From Rhizobium phaseoli (GTDB lineage Bacteria > Pseudomonadota > Alphaproteobacteria > Rhizobiales > Rhizobiaceae), in contig NZ_ML133591.1 of assembly GCF_003985125.1 (NCBI RefSeq), forward strand, positions 1 to 57,038: 57,038 nucleotides of DNA. Reading direction: 5' to 3'. Shown piece by piece: positions 25,852-34,551 of this stretch. The translations under genes and the position numbers were made by a program. The notes beneath the pieces are model-generated. The model was given only the letters and a program-made list of their open reading frames with translations. It made no database searches and was not told where the DNA came from. Within the stretch, counting starts at the first letter, position 1, and each line of letters opens with the position of its first letter.

Positions 25852-26760
25852 ATGCGTCACATCGTGGCTGGGTTGTTGTTTCTATGCGCGTTTCCTCTGT
25901 CCGCAGCGGAGATCACGCGAGAACCGTTGGAAGGCGACACGGACCTGATCTCGGTCACGGGCGTCTTGAACGACGGTGACGAAATCGTCTTCAGAAACCT
26001 GGCCGCCGCCTCCAGCAAGGCCCTTGTGTTTTTGAACAGCGAGGGCGGGGATCTCAAAGCCGGGATCGAGATCGGGCGGGCCATTCGCCTTCGAGGCTTT
26101 GCCACGGCGACCCCGCCGGGGGCCTTGTGCGCGTCAGCCTGCGCCCTCACCTGGCTTGCCGGGTCGCAGCGGTTTCTGCAGCCCGAATCCAATATCGGCT
26201 TCCATGCCGCCTATCGCGTGGTGGACGGCAAGGCCAGCGAGAGCGGCGTCGCCAATGCCCTGGTCGGAGCCTACCTCAACCAGTTGGGATTATCCGACAC
26301 CGCCATCGCCTACGTGACGTCGGCACCGCCTGAAGGCATCGCGTGGCTGACGGCCGCTAAGGCTCAGGCCGTGGGCATTACCTACGACGCGGTTGATGAG
26401 GACGGACCTGATCCGGCGTCCGAGGCGGGCAAGACGTTTCCGCACGATCCCATGCGCACGGTGACGGCTTTTTACTCCGCGCTCGCAGCAGCCGATGGTG
26501 AAACCGCCTCGGCGCTGGTCATTCCGGAAAAGCGTGGCCAGGGGCCTTTCAATGAAGCATCAATCCACGCCTTCTTCGGCGCGATGTCGCAGCCGCTCAA
26601 ACTGACAGGCACGGCGCTGCGCGGCAGTGATGATGTCCGGGTTTCCTACGAATACGTCACCAATGAGGGCCGTCGCTGCAAGGGTCGCGCCGACGTCCAG
26701 ACCACCTACGTGTTTGGCAAGACCCTGGTTTCCAGGATCAAGGCGCTTGACGGCTGCTAG
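25852..26760 (+). CDS. Exported ClpP-like serine protease with C-terminal extension
   Basis: 302 residues from ATG 25852 (GGGGG upstream); longer starts lack a signal sequence at the N-terminus. Signal peptide at residues 1-19 (LLFLCAFPLSAAE). A ClpP-class core follows: LNSEGGDLKAGIEIGRAI, then CASAC with the candidate nucleophile Ser96, and NIGFHAAY with the candidate His118. After about residue 205 comes a domain that resembles NTF2-like folds (TVTAFYSALAAADGETASAL ... VRVSYEYVTNEGR). Periplasmic by prediction; substrate unknown. It converges with a gene of the same architecture. Confidence 0.8.
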   Translation: MRHIVAGLLFLCAFPLSAAEITREPLEGDTDLISVTGVLNDGDEIVFRNLAAASSKALVFLNSEGGDLKAGIEIGRAIRLRGFATATPPGALCASACALTWLAGSQRFLQPESNIGFHAAYRVVDGKASESGVANALVGAYLNQLGLSDTAIAYVTSAPPEGIAWLTAAKAQAVGITYDAVDEDGPDPASEAGKTFPHDPMRTVTAFYSALAAADGETASALVIPEKRGQGPFNEASIHAFFGAMSQPLKLTGTALRGSDDVRVSYEYVTNEGRRCKGRADVQTTYVFGKTLVSRIKALDGC

Positions 26761-26771
26761 CGCGTCGGCCG

Positions 26772-26790
26772 GAAAATCGGAACGATTTTC
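26772..26790. terminator. Hairpin between convergent genes
   Basis: GAAAATCG, loop GAA, CGATTTTC: an 8-base perfect stem lying between two convergent stops (26760 and 26875). There is no long T run on either side, so the assignment as a shared terminator is tentative. Similar GAAAATCG palindromes are common between genes in rhizobia. Confidence 0.4.
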
Positions 26791-26874
26791 GGGACAGCAG
26801 GATATGTACATTGAAAGTGTTAGAGATGCCGCTTGCCCAGCAACTGCCGCACCCTATCGGCGGACCGGCGATAT

Positions 26875-28182
26875 CTACTTGCCATACCTCAGGGAGTTGG
26901 CATCGCATTTGTGCCACGCCCAGTCCATTCCGGCTTCGCCGTCATGGCCGTAGCACCAGTCAACACGATCAAGCAGCGGACCGAGCGCGTCGCGCCGTTT
27001 GCAGGCCCGCTCCGTCGCGATGCCGTAACGATCGGTGCTGCCGCGGCAGATGTCGTCCAGCCCTATCCACTGATCAATCAACCGATCCGGCGCCTTGGCT
27101 GCCTTGTCCGTGGCGAGCACCTTGCCGGTCTCGGACTCGATCTGCAGAGAGGCCGTGTTCCACACGTAAGAGAACTCCGCCATCCCCGAGGACGTCTTAC
27201 CCGTGTTCTTGTTGCGGGCAAACCACTCGACAATTCCTGACATTTCGCATTTTCCGGCACAGCTCGCAGTCACGGAGCCGGGCTTGACGCTGTAGACGCG
27301 CTCCGGCCAGCGTTGCGCGAAGGTCGCCTTGTCCTTCAGGATGACGTCTTTGTCGACCGAGGTTCCGAAGAAGGAGACCTCGTCCGCATAGACGCCGCTC
27401 ATGAAGGCCAACGCCGAGGCACTGTCTTTCGACCATTCGTCATTGTATCGGTTGACGAAATCAACCGCCTCCGTGGTCAGGTCGCCGGGTTCGGATGCGC
27501 CGGCCTCCTCGGAATCGCTCGAGTCTGACGGCATGTCGGCGGGTGTTGCGCTCACCTGCGCGGCGTCCGACGGCGGCGACGCGCTTTCCTGGGCCGAGGG
27601 CATGTTCTCGGGCGTGTTGATGTTCCAGTCGCGCATTTCCGCAGCGGTGAGATACCTGATGTCGGAACTGTCGATCGACAGGCTGAGCTGCAGCAGATTG
27701 GGGCTTACGCCCATGTCGGTAAGATATCCGATGATCTCGCCGGTCACCCCTTGAACGGTCGAGACTGCCAATTTGCTGTCCGTGGCGCCATCGCCGGATA
27801 GGGAAGCCCGATGCACGCCGATGGAGCCCGGCTCGGCAAACCTTTCAACGCCACCGACGAAGGCGAAGGCGCAAGCCGATGCACATTCCTTAGCTCTGAT
27901 CTGGATTGTTCTTGCATTCAGCGCGCGGATAGCGCGGCCGAACTTGATTGCAGTGTCAACGTTTCCACCGGGTGAGTCAAAGGTGATGTAGTCCGGTCGG
28001 TACTGCTTGTATTCGTCGACAAGCTTCGTCGGATCGTCGGAGAATTCGAACACGCCCTTTATCCCCAGACCGCGCTCTCCCGGCGCGCCGTCCAGACGTT
28101 GGTAGGAAATTTCCGCATGCGCCTCTCCGAACAAGGCGACGAACGCCAGCAGCATCGATATCAACCAGACGGATTTCCGCAT
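26875..28182 (-). CDS. Exported ClpP-like serine protease with C-terminal extension, paralogue
   Basis: 435 residues from the ATG at 28182, chosen because a signal peptide (residues 1-23, ending GEAHA) then sits at the N-terminus; an upstream frame start at 28233 adds 17 residues. ClpP-class core: TFDSPGGNVDTAIKFGRAI, CASAC with Ser102, SIGVHRAS with His124. A Ser/Asp/Pro-rich linker (about 205-240) leads to an NTF2-like region (VDFVNRYNDEWSKDSASALA) and a Cys-containing tail. The same CASAC and IG-x-H pattern occurs in the convergent neighbour. Periplasmic by prediction; substrate unknown. Confidence 0.8.
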   Translation of the reverse strand: MRKSVWLISMLLAFVALFGEAHAEISYQRLDGAPGERGLGIKGVFEFSDDPTKLVDEYKQYRPDYITFDSPGGNVDTAIKFGRAIRALNARTIQIRAKECASACAFAFVGGVERFAEPGSIGVHRASLSGDGATDSKLAVSTVQGVTGEIIGYLTDMGVSPNLLQLSLSIDSSDIRYLTAAEMRDWNINTPENMPSAQESASPPSDAAQVSATPADMPSDSSDSEEAGASEPGDLTTEAVDFVNRYNDEWSKDSASALAFMSGVYADEVSFFGTSVDKDVILKDKATFAQRWPERVYSVKPGSVTASCAGKCEMSGIVEWFARNKNTGKTSSGMAEFSYVWNTASLQIESETGKVLATDKAAKAPDRLIDQWIGLDDICRGSTDRYGIATERACKRRDALGPLLDRVDWCYGHDGEAGMDWAWHKCDANSLRYGK

Positions 28183-28541
28183 TCTTCCCCAGCCCTCGAG
28201 CACCTGTATTTCCCCTGTCGTCATTCGCAGCATAGCTTGGCAGCTCTGTATAGCCGGATGATGAAATCACCTGCCCGTGAAGCTCGACTCATCGGCGACT
28301 GCCGACGCCGATTACGGTCTCAAGAACAATAGCTTCGCAGAGAATGTTGATAGCTACCCCAGCAGCCTAAGATCAATGCACAACAGGCGATCTTCTGGCA
28401 AGCGTCACAATCAGAAGTGTTGAGACAAGGTAAATGCCGGCCTTCGCTGGGAAGCGTCTCGTTTCGCAAAGCATTATGGACCTGTGCAGTGAATATCGGC
28501 TATGTCGCCTGCACCAAAGCATTTGAGCAGCGAGGCCTTTC
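28183..28541. other. Intergenic between divergent genes
   Basis: 359 bases between two divergently read genes. No RNA or operator was recognised. Both promoters should lie here. Confidence 0.4.
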
Positions 28542-29012
28542 GTGACTTCTCCCTACGACAATCACGCCCTCGACCTGAGCAGCGATCTCGATTTTTTCTC
28601 CCTCCTGACCGGAAGCTACCAACGCATTGTCGGCCGTCGCCTTGTCCAGGACAGACAGGGGCCGGATTGGCTTTACCACGATGCACCCTTCGTCGTCCTC
28701 GCGCACAATACCCTGCCCGACCCGCGTTTCATCTACGCGAACCGCACTGCGCAGACATGCTTCGAATATGGCTGGGATGAATTCGTCTCGCTGCCGTCGC
28801 GGCTTTCGGCCGAGCAGCCGGACCGCGCCGAGCGTCAGCGGCTGCTGGATAGCGTGACCCGCGATGGTTTTGTCGAGAATGGCCGCGGCGTCAGGATCGC
28901 CAAATCGGGGCGCCGTTTCTGGATCGAGAAGGTGACCGTCTGGCAGCTTATCGATGAAACGGGCAAGCGGCTGGGCCAGGCCTCGACATTCCCGTCGTGG
29001 CGGGACGCCTAG
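28542..29012 (+). CDS. MEKHLA domain-containing protein
   Basis: 156 residues. It has the MEKHLA (PAS-related) pattern: FFSLLTGSYQRIVGRRL, LYHDAPFVVLAHNTLPDPRF, IYANRTAQTCFEYGWDEF, and a C-terminal GRRFWIEKVTVWQLID. The domain is a small-molecule sensing fold first named in plant proteins. The bacterial single-domain form has no assigned role. Cytoplasmic; it stands alone, convergent with maiA. Confidence 0.85.
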   Translation: MTSPYDNHALDLSSDLDFFSLLTGSYQRIVGRRLVQDRQGPDWLYHDAPFVVLAHNTLPDPRFIYANRTAQTCFEYGWDEFVSLPSRLSAEQPDRAERQRLLDSVTRDGFVENGRGVRIAKSGRRFWIEKVTVWQLIDETGKRLGQASTFPSWRDA

Positions 29013-29067
29013 TCTCTCCGTCCAATCGCCGGGCCGCAGCCTGATGCGCTGTACCCGGGCGGTGACG

Positions 29068-29700
29068 TCACGGCTTTGCGCAGTCGGGATGCGCCGCCTG
29101 GAAGGCCGGCAGTTCGGCGCACCGGGCATCGATATCGACGATGCGTTTGAAATCCGTGAGATCGACGCCCCAGCGGCGAGCGTTGTAGACTTGCGGGACA
29201 AGGCAGAGGTCGGCCATCGTCGGCGCATCGCCGAAGCTGAAGGCTCCGCCGGCGCCATCGATCATCGCCTCCAGCTTGCCAAGTCCGTCGGCGATGAAAT
29301 GCTGCATCCATTCCTCGCGGGCTTCGGCCTTCTCGGTCACTTCAATCAGATGCGCCACGACATGCAGGTTGCAGATCGGATGGATATCCATGGCGACCGC
29401 ATAGGCCAGCGCGCGCACATGCTGGCGGCCGGCGCTGTCTCCTGGCAGCAATCCACCTTCCGGGCGCAGCTCGGCCAGATATTCGATGATGGCAAGCGAC
29501 TGGGTCAGAACTTGTCCGTCGATCACCAGGGTCGGCACCAGCCCCTGCGGGTTGAGCGAGAGATAGTCCGGCTTCCTGTGGGCTGCCTCCAGCAGATTGA
29601 CCGGCACCGTCCTGTAGTCGATGTCAAGCAGGTTGAGCGCGATGCGGACGCGATAGCTCGCCGACGATCGCCAATAGTCGTAAAGAACGACCTCGCTCAT
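29068..29700 (-). CDS. maiA: Maleylacetoacetate isomerase
   Basis: 210 residues, a zeta-class glutathione S-transferase. The SSASYRVRIAL motif at about residues 12-22 is the MAAI glutathione site, followed by LNPQGLVPTLVIDG and QSLAIIEYL. It isomerises maleylacetoacetate to fumarylacetoacetate with glutathione. Its start overlaps the fumarylacetoacetase stop by four bases, so the last two steps of tyrosine breakdown are coupled. Confidence 0.94.
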   Translation of the reverse strand: MSEVVLYDYWRSSASYRVRIALNLLDIDYRTVPVNLLEAAHRKPDYLSLNPQGLVPTLVIDGQVLTQSLAIIEYLAELRPEGGLLPGDSAGRQHVRALAYAVAMDIHPICNLHVVAHLIEVTEKAEAREEWMQHFIADGLGKLEAMIDGAGGAFSFGDAPTMADLCLVPQVYNARRWGVDLTDFKRIVDIDARCAELPAFQAAHPDCAKP

Positions 29701-30722
29701 CGCGGCCCCTCTCCTCCAGAGCGTTCGACAGTCTGCTCGATCGCCCCGAAGATCGAATGGCCGGCACGGTCCTTCATCTCGATGCGGACCTGGTCGCCGA
29801 ACTGCATGAAGGGGGTTTTCGGCGAGCCAGTTTCGATCCTCTCGATCATCCGGATTTCGGCGATGCAGGAATAGCCGTCGCCGCCATCTTCGACCGGTCG
29901 GCCCGGGCCGCCCTCCCGCTTGTTGGAAACCGTTCCCGAGCCGATGATCGTTCCGGCCGCAAGATTGCGGGTTTTGGCGGCATGGGCGATCAGCTGGCCG
30001 AAATCGAAGGTCATGTCGATGCCGGCATTGGCCTTGCCGAAAGGCTTGCCGTTCAGGCTGACCAGCAGCGGCAGATGCAGCTTGCCGCCATCCCAGGCGT
30101 CTCCGAGCTCGTCCGGCGTCACCGCAACCGGCGAAAAGGCCGAGGCTGGCTTGGACTGGAAGAATCCGAACCCCTTGGCCAGCTCGTCGGGGATCAGGCC
30201 GCGCAGCGAGACGTCGTTGACGAGCATCACCAGGCGGATGGCATCGCGCGCCGCCTGCGGGTCCGATCCCATGGCGACGTCGCCGGTGATGACGGCGACC
30301 TCTCCCTCCATGTCGATCCCGTAAGCGGCGTCTGCCATCACGATCGGATCGCGCGGCGCAAGGAAACCATCCGAACCGCCCTGATACATCAAAGGATCGG
30401 TCCAGAAGCTTGCCGGCATTTCGGCACCGCGCGCCTTGCGCACCAGTTCGACATGGTTGACGTAGGCGGAGCCATCGGCCCATTGATAGGCCCGCGGGAG
30501 AGGTGACGCAGCGTCATGCTCGTGAAAGCGGAATGTCGGCTGGGCGCCGGTCTCGATGCCTTCGGCAATCCCTGCAAGTCTCGGCGCCACGTGCTCCCAG
30601 TCGTCGAGGGCCGCCTGCAGCGTGCGGGCGATATGGCCGACTTCGGAGCAGCGGGTCAGGTCGCGGGAAACGACGACGAGGCGGCCGTCCCTGGTGGAGT
30701 CCTTCAAGGTCGCAAGTTTCAT
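29697..30722 (-). CDS. Fumarylacetoacetate hydrolase family protein
   Basis: 341 residues. FAH fold with an acidic metal site pattern GIDMEGEVAVITGD at about 134-147 and GTIIGSGTVSNKREG later. It should split fumarylacetoacetate to fumarate and acetoacetate, the last step of homogentisate degradation. The 341-residue form (FahA of proteobacteria) is shorter than the mammalian enzyme. Context between hmgA and maiA fixes the assignment. Confidence 0.93.
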   Translation of the reverse strand: MKLATLKDSTRDGRLVVVSRDLTRCSEVGHIARTLQAALDDWEHVAPRLAGIAEGIETGAQPTFRFHEHDAASPLPRAYQWADGSAYVNHVELVRKARGAEMPASFWTDPLMYQGGSDGFLAPRDPIVMADAAYGIDMEGEVAVITGDVAMGSDPQAARDAIRLVMLVNDVSLRGLIPDELAKGFGFFQSKPASAFSPVAVTPDELGDAWDGGKLHLPLLVSLNGKPFGKANAGIDMTFDFGQLIAHAAKTRNLAAGTIIGSGTVSNKREGGPGRPVEDGGDGYSCIAEIRMIERIETGSPKTPFMQFGDQVRIEMKDRAGHSIFGAIEQTVERSGGEGPR

Positions 30723-30740
30723 GTGCCAATTCCGATGCTA

Positions 30741-32102
30741 TCACTTGATACCGGGGGTTCCGTCGAACTTGCGTTCCAGCCCGTCCCAGCACTCGAGATA
30801 ATCGTCCTGCAGCGTTTCCAGCTCGGCGGCGTATTTCGTCAGTTGCTGCGGGTATCGGGTCTCGAACATGAAGGCCATGGTGTGATCGAGCTTCACCGGT
30901 TTGAGCTCGGCATTGGCTGCCTTTTCGAAGGCGAGCGCATCCGGCCCGTGCGGCAGCATCATGTTGTGCAGGCTCATGCCGCCCGGCACGAAGCCCTCCT
31001 CCTTGGCATCGTACTGGCCATGGATCAGCCCCATGAACTCGCTCATGATGTTGCGGTGATACCAGGGCGGGCGGAAAGTGTGCTCGGCCACCAGCCAGCG
31101 CGGCGGAAAGATCACGAAATCGACATTGGCGGTGCCGGCATCTTCGGTCGGTGCGGTCAACACCGAAAAGATCGACGGATCGGGATGGTCGAAGAGAATG
31201 GCGCCGACCGGAGAGAATGTCCTGAGATCGTATTTGAACGGGGCATAATTGCCGTGCCAGGCCACCACGTCGAGCGGCGAGTGGCCGATCTCGGTAACAT
31301 AGAATTTTCCGCACCACTTCACATGTACGCGGCAGGGCTTCTCCTTGTCCTCGTAGGCGGCGACAGGCGTCTTGAAATCGCGCGGGTTTGCCAGGCAGTT
31401 GGCGCCGATCGGACCACGCTCCGGCAGCGTGAATTTGGCGCCGTAGTTTTCGCATATGTAACCACGCCAGGCCGTCTGCTCGCCGGTCCTGAGGATCTTG
31501 AACATCATGCCGCGGGGGATGAGGCATATTTCCAGCGGCTCGACATCCATGATGCCCATTTCGGTGAACACCCTGAGGGCGCCGAGCTGCGGCACGATCA
31601 GCAGTTCGCCGTCGGCGTTGAAGAAATAGTCATCGACCATGTCCTCGTTGAAGACATAGGCATGCGCCGACATGCCCACCTGGGTCGTGGCGTCGCCTGC
31701 CGTCGTTATCGTCCGTACCCCTTCCAGAAAATTGAGTCTTACCTCGGGCGCAGGGATAGGATCCCAGCGAAGCTGGCCGAGAGGCAGCGAATGCTCGTCG
31801 AGGCAGGGCGCGGTCTTCCAGAGCGGATAGGAAGCGTTGGAAAAGCGCCGCGTGTGGCGCACGCTCGGGCGAATGCGGTAAAGCCAGGACCTTTCGTTCG
31901 TTCCGCGCGGGGCGGTGAACGGCGAGCCGGAAAGCTGCTCGGCATAGAGGCCGTAATTGCATTTCTGCGGGCTGTTCTGGCCCTGCGGCAAAGCGCCGGG
32001 AAGCGACTCGGTTTCGAAGTCGTTGCCGAAGCCCGGCATATATTTCAGTTGGTCGGCCGCCGCCGCACCACCGCTGGAAGCCTGGATCGATGTCTGGTCC
32101 AT
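30741..32102 (-). CDS. hmgA: Homogentisate 1,2-dioxygenase
   Basis: 453 residues, the normal family length. Typical segments: KYMPGFGNDFETE near the start and LVAEHTFRPPWYHRNIMSEF with iron-site residues near residue 330. It opens the homogentisate ring to maleylacetoacetate using Fe2+ and O2. GGAGGAG precedes the ATG. The leader between hpd and this gene has two copies of CCCGAAAACTC 15 bases apart (32117-32127 and 32132-32142). Confidence 0.96.
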   Translation of the reverse strand: MDQTSIQASSGGAAAADQLKYMPGFGNDFETESLPGALPQGQNSPQKCNYGLYAEQLSGSPFTAPRGTNERSWLYRIRPSVRHTRRFSNASYPLWKTAPCLDEHSLPLGQLRWDPIPAPEVRLNFLEGVRTITTAGDATTQVGMSAHAYVFNEDMVDDYFFNADGELLIVPQLGALRVFTEMGIMDVEPLEICLIPRGMMFKILRTGEQTAWRGYICENYGAKFTLPERGPIGANCLANPRDFKTPVAAYEDKEKPCRVHVKWCGKFYVTEIGHSPLDVVAWHGNYAPFKYDLRTFSPVGAILFDHPDPSIFSVLTAPTEDAGTANVDFVIFPPRWLVAEHTFRPPWYHRNIMSEFMGLIHGQYDAKEEGFVPGGMSLHNMMLPHGPDALAFEKAANAELKPVKLDHTMAFMFETRYPQQLTKYAAELETLQDDYLECWDGLERKFDGTPGIK

Positions 32103-32144
32103 TGCTCAACTCCTCCCCCGAAAACTCAAGTCCCGAAAACTCCG

Positions 32145-32174
32145 GCGCCGCGTGCCTTTCAGACACGCAGGCGC
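32145..32174 (-). terminator. Stem-loop after hpd
   Basis: GCGCC-GCGTG pairs with CACGC-(A)-GGCGC, with one bulge and a 9-base loop. It begins nine bases after the hpd stop in the direction of transcription. No T run follows, so it may be an attenuating or stabilising hairpin between hpd and hmgA rather than a full terminator. Confidence 0.4.
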
Positions 32175-32182
32175 TGCAGAGT

Positions 32183-33292
32183 TTACTCCGCTGCGGTCCC
32201 GATGACACCACGCTTGATCTGATCCGCCTCGATCGACTCGAAAAGAGCGCGGAAATTGCCTTCGCCGAAACCTTCGTCACCCTTGCGCTGGATGAATTCG
32301 AAGAAGATCGGGCCGATGACGGTTTTCGAGAAAATCTGCAGCAGGATTTTGGTCATGCCGCCATTCACCACACCTTCGCCGTCGATGAGGATGCCGTGTT
32401 TCTTCATGCGCTCGATAGGTTCACTGTGGCCGTGCACGCGTTCATAGGACATGTCGTAATAGGTCTCCGGCGGACCCGGCATGAAGCGCAGGCCGTTGTC
32501 GGCAAGCCGGTCGGTCGCCCCATAAATATCCTCGGTGCCGACGGCGATGTGCTGGATGCCCTCGCCGCGGTACTTCTTCAGATATTCCTCGATCTGGCTG
32601 GTGTCGTCCTTCGATTCATTCAGCGGAATGCGGATCTTGCCGCAGGGCGAGGTGATGGCGCGGCTGACCAGACCGGTGATGCGACCGTCAATGTCGAAGA
32701 AGTGGATCTGCTTGAAATTGAACAGCTCGCGGTAGAAATCCCACCACTTGTCCATGTTGCCGCGGAAGACATTGTGCGTGAGGTGGTCGAGATAGTAGAA
32801 GCCGATCCCTTCCGGGCGCGGGTTAGGCTCGCCCAGCCAGTCGAATTCGGCATCGTAGGCCGATCCCTTGGCGCCATAGGTCTCAACGAAATAAAGCAGC
32901 GAGCCGCCAATACCGACAATTGCCGGAACATCAAGCATCTTGTCATCGCCTTCATAGGGAACGGCGCCCTTCGACACCGCATGGTCGAAAGCGTGTTTGG
33001 CGTCGACGACACGCCAAGCCATCGATGCAGCGCAAGGACCGTGCTTTTCGACGAAGCGGGCGGCGTGACTGCCGGGTTCGGCATTGATGACATAGTTGAT
33101 GTCGCCCTGGCGCCAGACGGTGATGTCTTTCGTCTTGTGCTTGGCGACGGCAGCATAGCCCATGCGTGTGAAGAGCTCGCTGAGCTTTTCAGGTTCGGGA
33201 TGCGCGAACTCGACGAATTCGAAACCGTCGGTGCCGGCCGGGTTGTCGGCAGTGATTTGGGATGGCGGCGCATCATGCGGGAAAGGGCCCAT
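32183..33292 (-). CDS. hpd: 4-hydroxyphenylpyruvate dioxygenase
   Basis: 369 residues, two vicinal-oxygen-chelate domains. Candidate iron ligands are the His in YLDHLTHNVF, the His in GIQHIAVGTEDIY and the Glu in FFEFIQRKGDEGFGEGNF, whose GFGEGNF is the family signature. It converts 4-hydroxyphenylpyruvate to homogentisate. First gene of the minus-strand tyrosine set and divergent from an Lrp-type regulator. Confidence 0.96.
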   Translation of the reverse strand: MGPFPHDAPPSQITADNPAGTDGFEFVEFAHPEPEKLSELFTRMGYAAVAKHKTKDITVWRQGDINYVINAEPGSHAARFVEKHGPCAASMAWRVVDAKHAFDHAVSKGAVPYEGDDKMLDVPAIVGIGGSLLYFVETYGAKGSAYDAEFDWLGEPNPRPEGIGFYYLDHLTHNVFRGNMDKWWDFYRELFNFKQIHFFDIDGRITGLVSRAITSPCGKIRIPLNESKDDTSQIEEYLKKYRGEGIQHIAVGTEDIYGATDRLADNGLRFMPGPPETYYDMSYERVHGHSEPIERMKKHGILIDGEGVVNGGMTKILLQIFSKTVIGPIFFEFIQRKGDEGFGEGNFRALFESIEADQIKRGVIGTAAE

Positions 33293-33346
33293 TTTCTCCT
33301 CCCAAGGGATTGGGGTTTAACTGCGCAAAGTGTGGCCCAAAACGCG

Positions 33347-33361
33347 TGCAAAATCCTTGCA
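33347..33361. promoter_or_regulatory. Dyad between hpd and its divergent Lrp-type regulator
   Basis: TGCAA-AATCC-TTGCA is a 15-base inverted repeat, the length of Lrp/AsnC sites, placed centrally between the divergent starts at 33292 and 33422. It is a candidate operator for the adjacent regulator; sequence match to the E. coli Lrp consensus is modest. Confidence 0.4.
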
Positions 33362-33421
33362 TTCTTCATGGCTCAGGAAGATATTATGCACGGTTCGTGA
33401 GTGTTTTGGAGATATTCCGCA

Positions 33422-33922
33422 ATGGATGAACAGCTCGATAAAATGGATTTGCGCCTGTTGCAGGAACTGCAAAAGGACGGCAGGCTGACGAATAACGAGC
33501 TGGGCGATCGGATCGCGCTGTCACCGTCGCAATGTTCGCGCCGGCGGACGCGGCTGGAGGCCGAGGGCTATATCCGCAGCTACCGGGCCTATCTCGATCG
33601 GGAAAAGCTGGGTCTGGACATGCTGGTGGTCATTTCTGTGACGCTTGCCACCCACAACAGAGACAACGCCCAACGTTTCTCCCAACTGATCAACGGACTG
33701 CCGGAGGTTCTCGAAGCCTATGCTTTGACCGGTGAAATGGACTATCACCTGAAGGTGGCGACCCGCGGGCTCGCCGACCTCTCCAAATTCGTCAATGACG
33801 TTCTGTTGCCGCACGAGTCGGTGCAGCACGTGAAGACCTCGATCGTGCTCGACACGCTGAAGACCTTCGAGGGCTTTCCGGTGCGCATGCCCGGCAGCTG
33901 GCACGGCGACAGCGCGGGCTGA
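33422..33922 (+). CDS. Lrp/AsnC family transcriptional regulator (hpd side)
   Basis: 166 residues from ATG 33422. N-terminal HTH at about residues 6-55 (DLRLLQELQKDGRLTNNELG, IALSPSQCSRRRTRLE), then the AsnC/RAM ligand domain ending LDTLKTFEGFPV. Divergent from hpd with 129 bases between starts, so it probably controls the tyrosine pathway in response to an aromatic amino acid or keto acid (inference from position). Confidence 0.9.
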   Translation: MDEQLDKMDLRLLQELQKDGRLTNNELGDRIALSPSQCSRRRTRLEAEGYIRSYRAYLDREKLGLDMLVVISVTLATHNRDNAQRFSQLINGLPEVLEAYALTGEMDYHLKVATRGLADLSKFVNDVLLPHESVQHVKTSIVLDTLKTFEGFPVRMPGSWHGDSAG

Positions 33923-33964
33923 TTTCCCGTTGTCACCGATCGGCGACCCATTTGGCGACGAACG

Positions 33965-34426
33965 TCAAAGCGGCAGTTCGGTCGAGAATTTGAGCTCGCG
34001 CAGCACGAAGCTCGAGACCACGGTGCGCACATGCGGGTTGCGCATGAGGTAACGGGTCATGAAGGCTTCGTAGCTTTCGACGTCACTGGCCCGGATCTTC
34101 AACATGTAATCGAAGGCGCCCGACAAGGCGTAGCACTCCATAATTTCGGGCCGCTCCAGCACCACCGAAGCGAAGGAGGCGACCGCCTCTTCGTGGTGAT
34201 CCTCCAGCGTGACATGCGCGATCACGCAGAGCTTGAGGTCGAGTTTGCCGGGGTCGAGCAGCGTCACGCGCTTGCGGATAACACCGTCGGCTTCCAATTC
34301 CTGGATCTTCCGCCAGGCGGAGCTTTGCGACATGCCGGCCTTCTCTGCCAGATCTGCCAGCGACAGGCTGCCATCGGCCTGGATGAGCTTCAAAAGCTTG
34401 CGGCGAAAGTTCCCGGTTTCTTTCAT
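33965..34426 (-). CDS. Lrp/AsnC family transcriptional regulator (phhA side)
   Basis: 153 residues. HTH at residues 8-52 (LLKLIQADGSLSLADLAEKA, GMSQSSAWRKIQEL) and the RAM domain with CYALSGAFDYMLKI. Divergent from phhA, 125 bases between starts, with an Lrp-consensus-like site in front of its own start. A second Lrp gene for the same pathway lies 42 bases away, tail to tail. Confidence 0.9.
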   Translation of the reverse strand: MKETGNFRRKLLKLIQADGSLSLADLAEKAGMSQSSAWRKIQELEADGVIRKRVTLLDPGKLDLKLCVIAHVTLEDHHEEAVASFASVVLERPEIMECYALSGAFDYMLKIRASDVESYEAFMTRYLMRNPHVRTVVSSFVLRELKFSTELPL

Positions 34427-34442
34427 TTTTGCCCTCTGGGTC

Positions 34443-34457
34443 GAGAATATTTTTCAG
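34443..34457. promoter_or_regulatory. Lrp-consensus-like site between lrp and phhA
   Basis: GAGAATATTTTTCAG matches the E. coli Lrp consensus YAGHAWATTWTDCTR at 13 of 15 positions. It lies 17 bases before the minus-strand regulator start, consistent with autoregulation and control of phhA. Binding by this particular regulator is an inference. Confidence 0.5.
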
Positions 34458-34551
34458 CACTATGGCGAGAACCGGCACGAAAGAAAAGAAAATCCGCCCG
34501 TCCCGGAGCATAATTGCAGAAATAGCGCCATTCCTGGGAGGATCAGTGCCG

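Noticed and set aside
30516..32222. A 568-codon open frame antisense to fumarylacetoacetase and hmgA
   Set aside because: It spans a gene junction and mirrors the codons of two well-identified enzymes.
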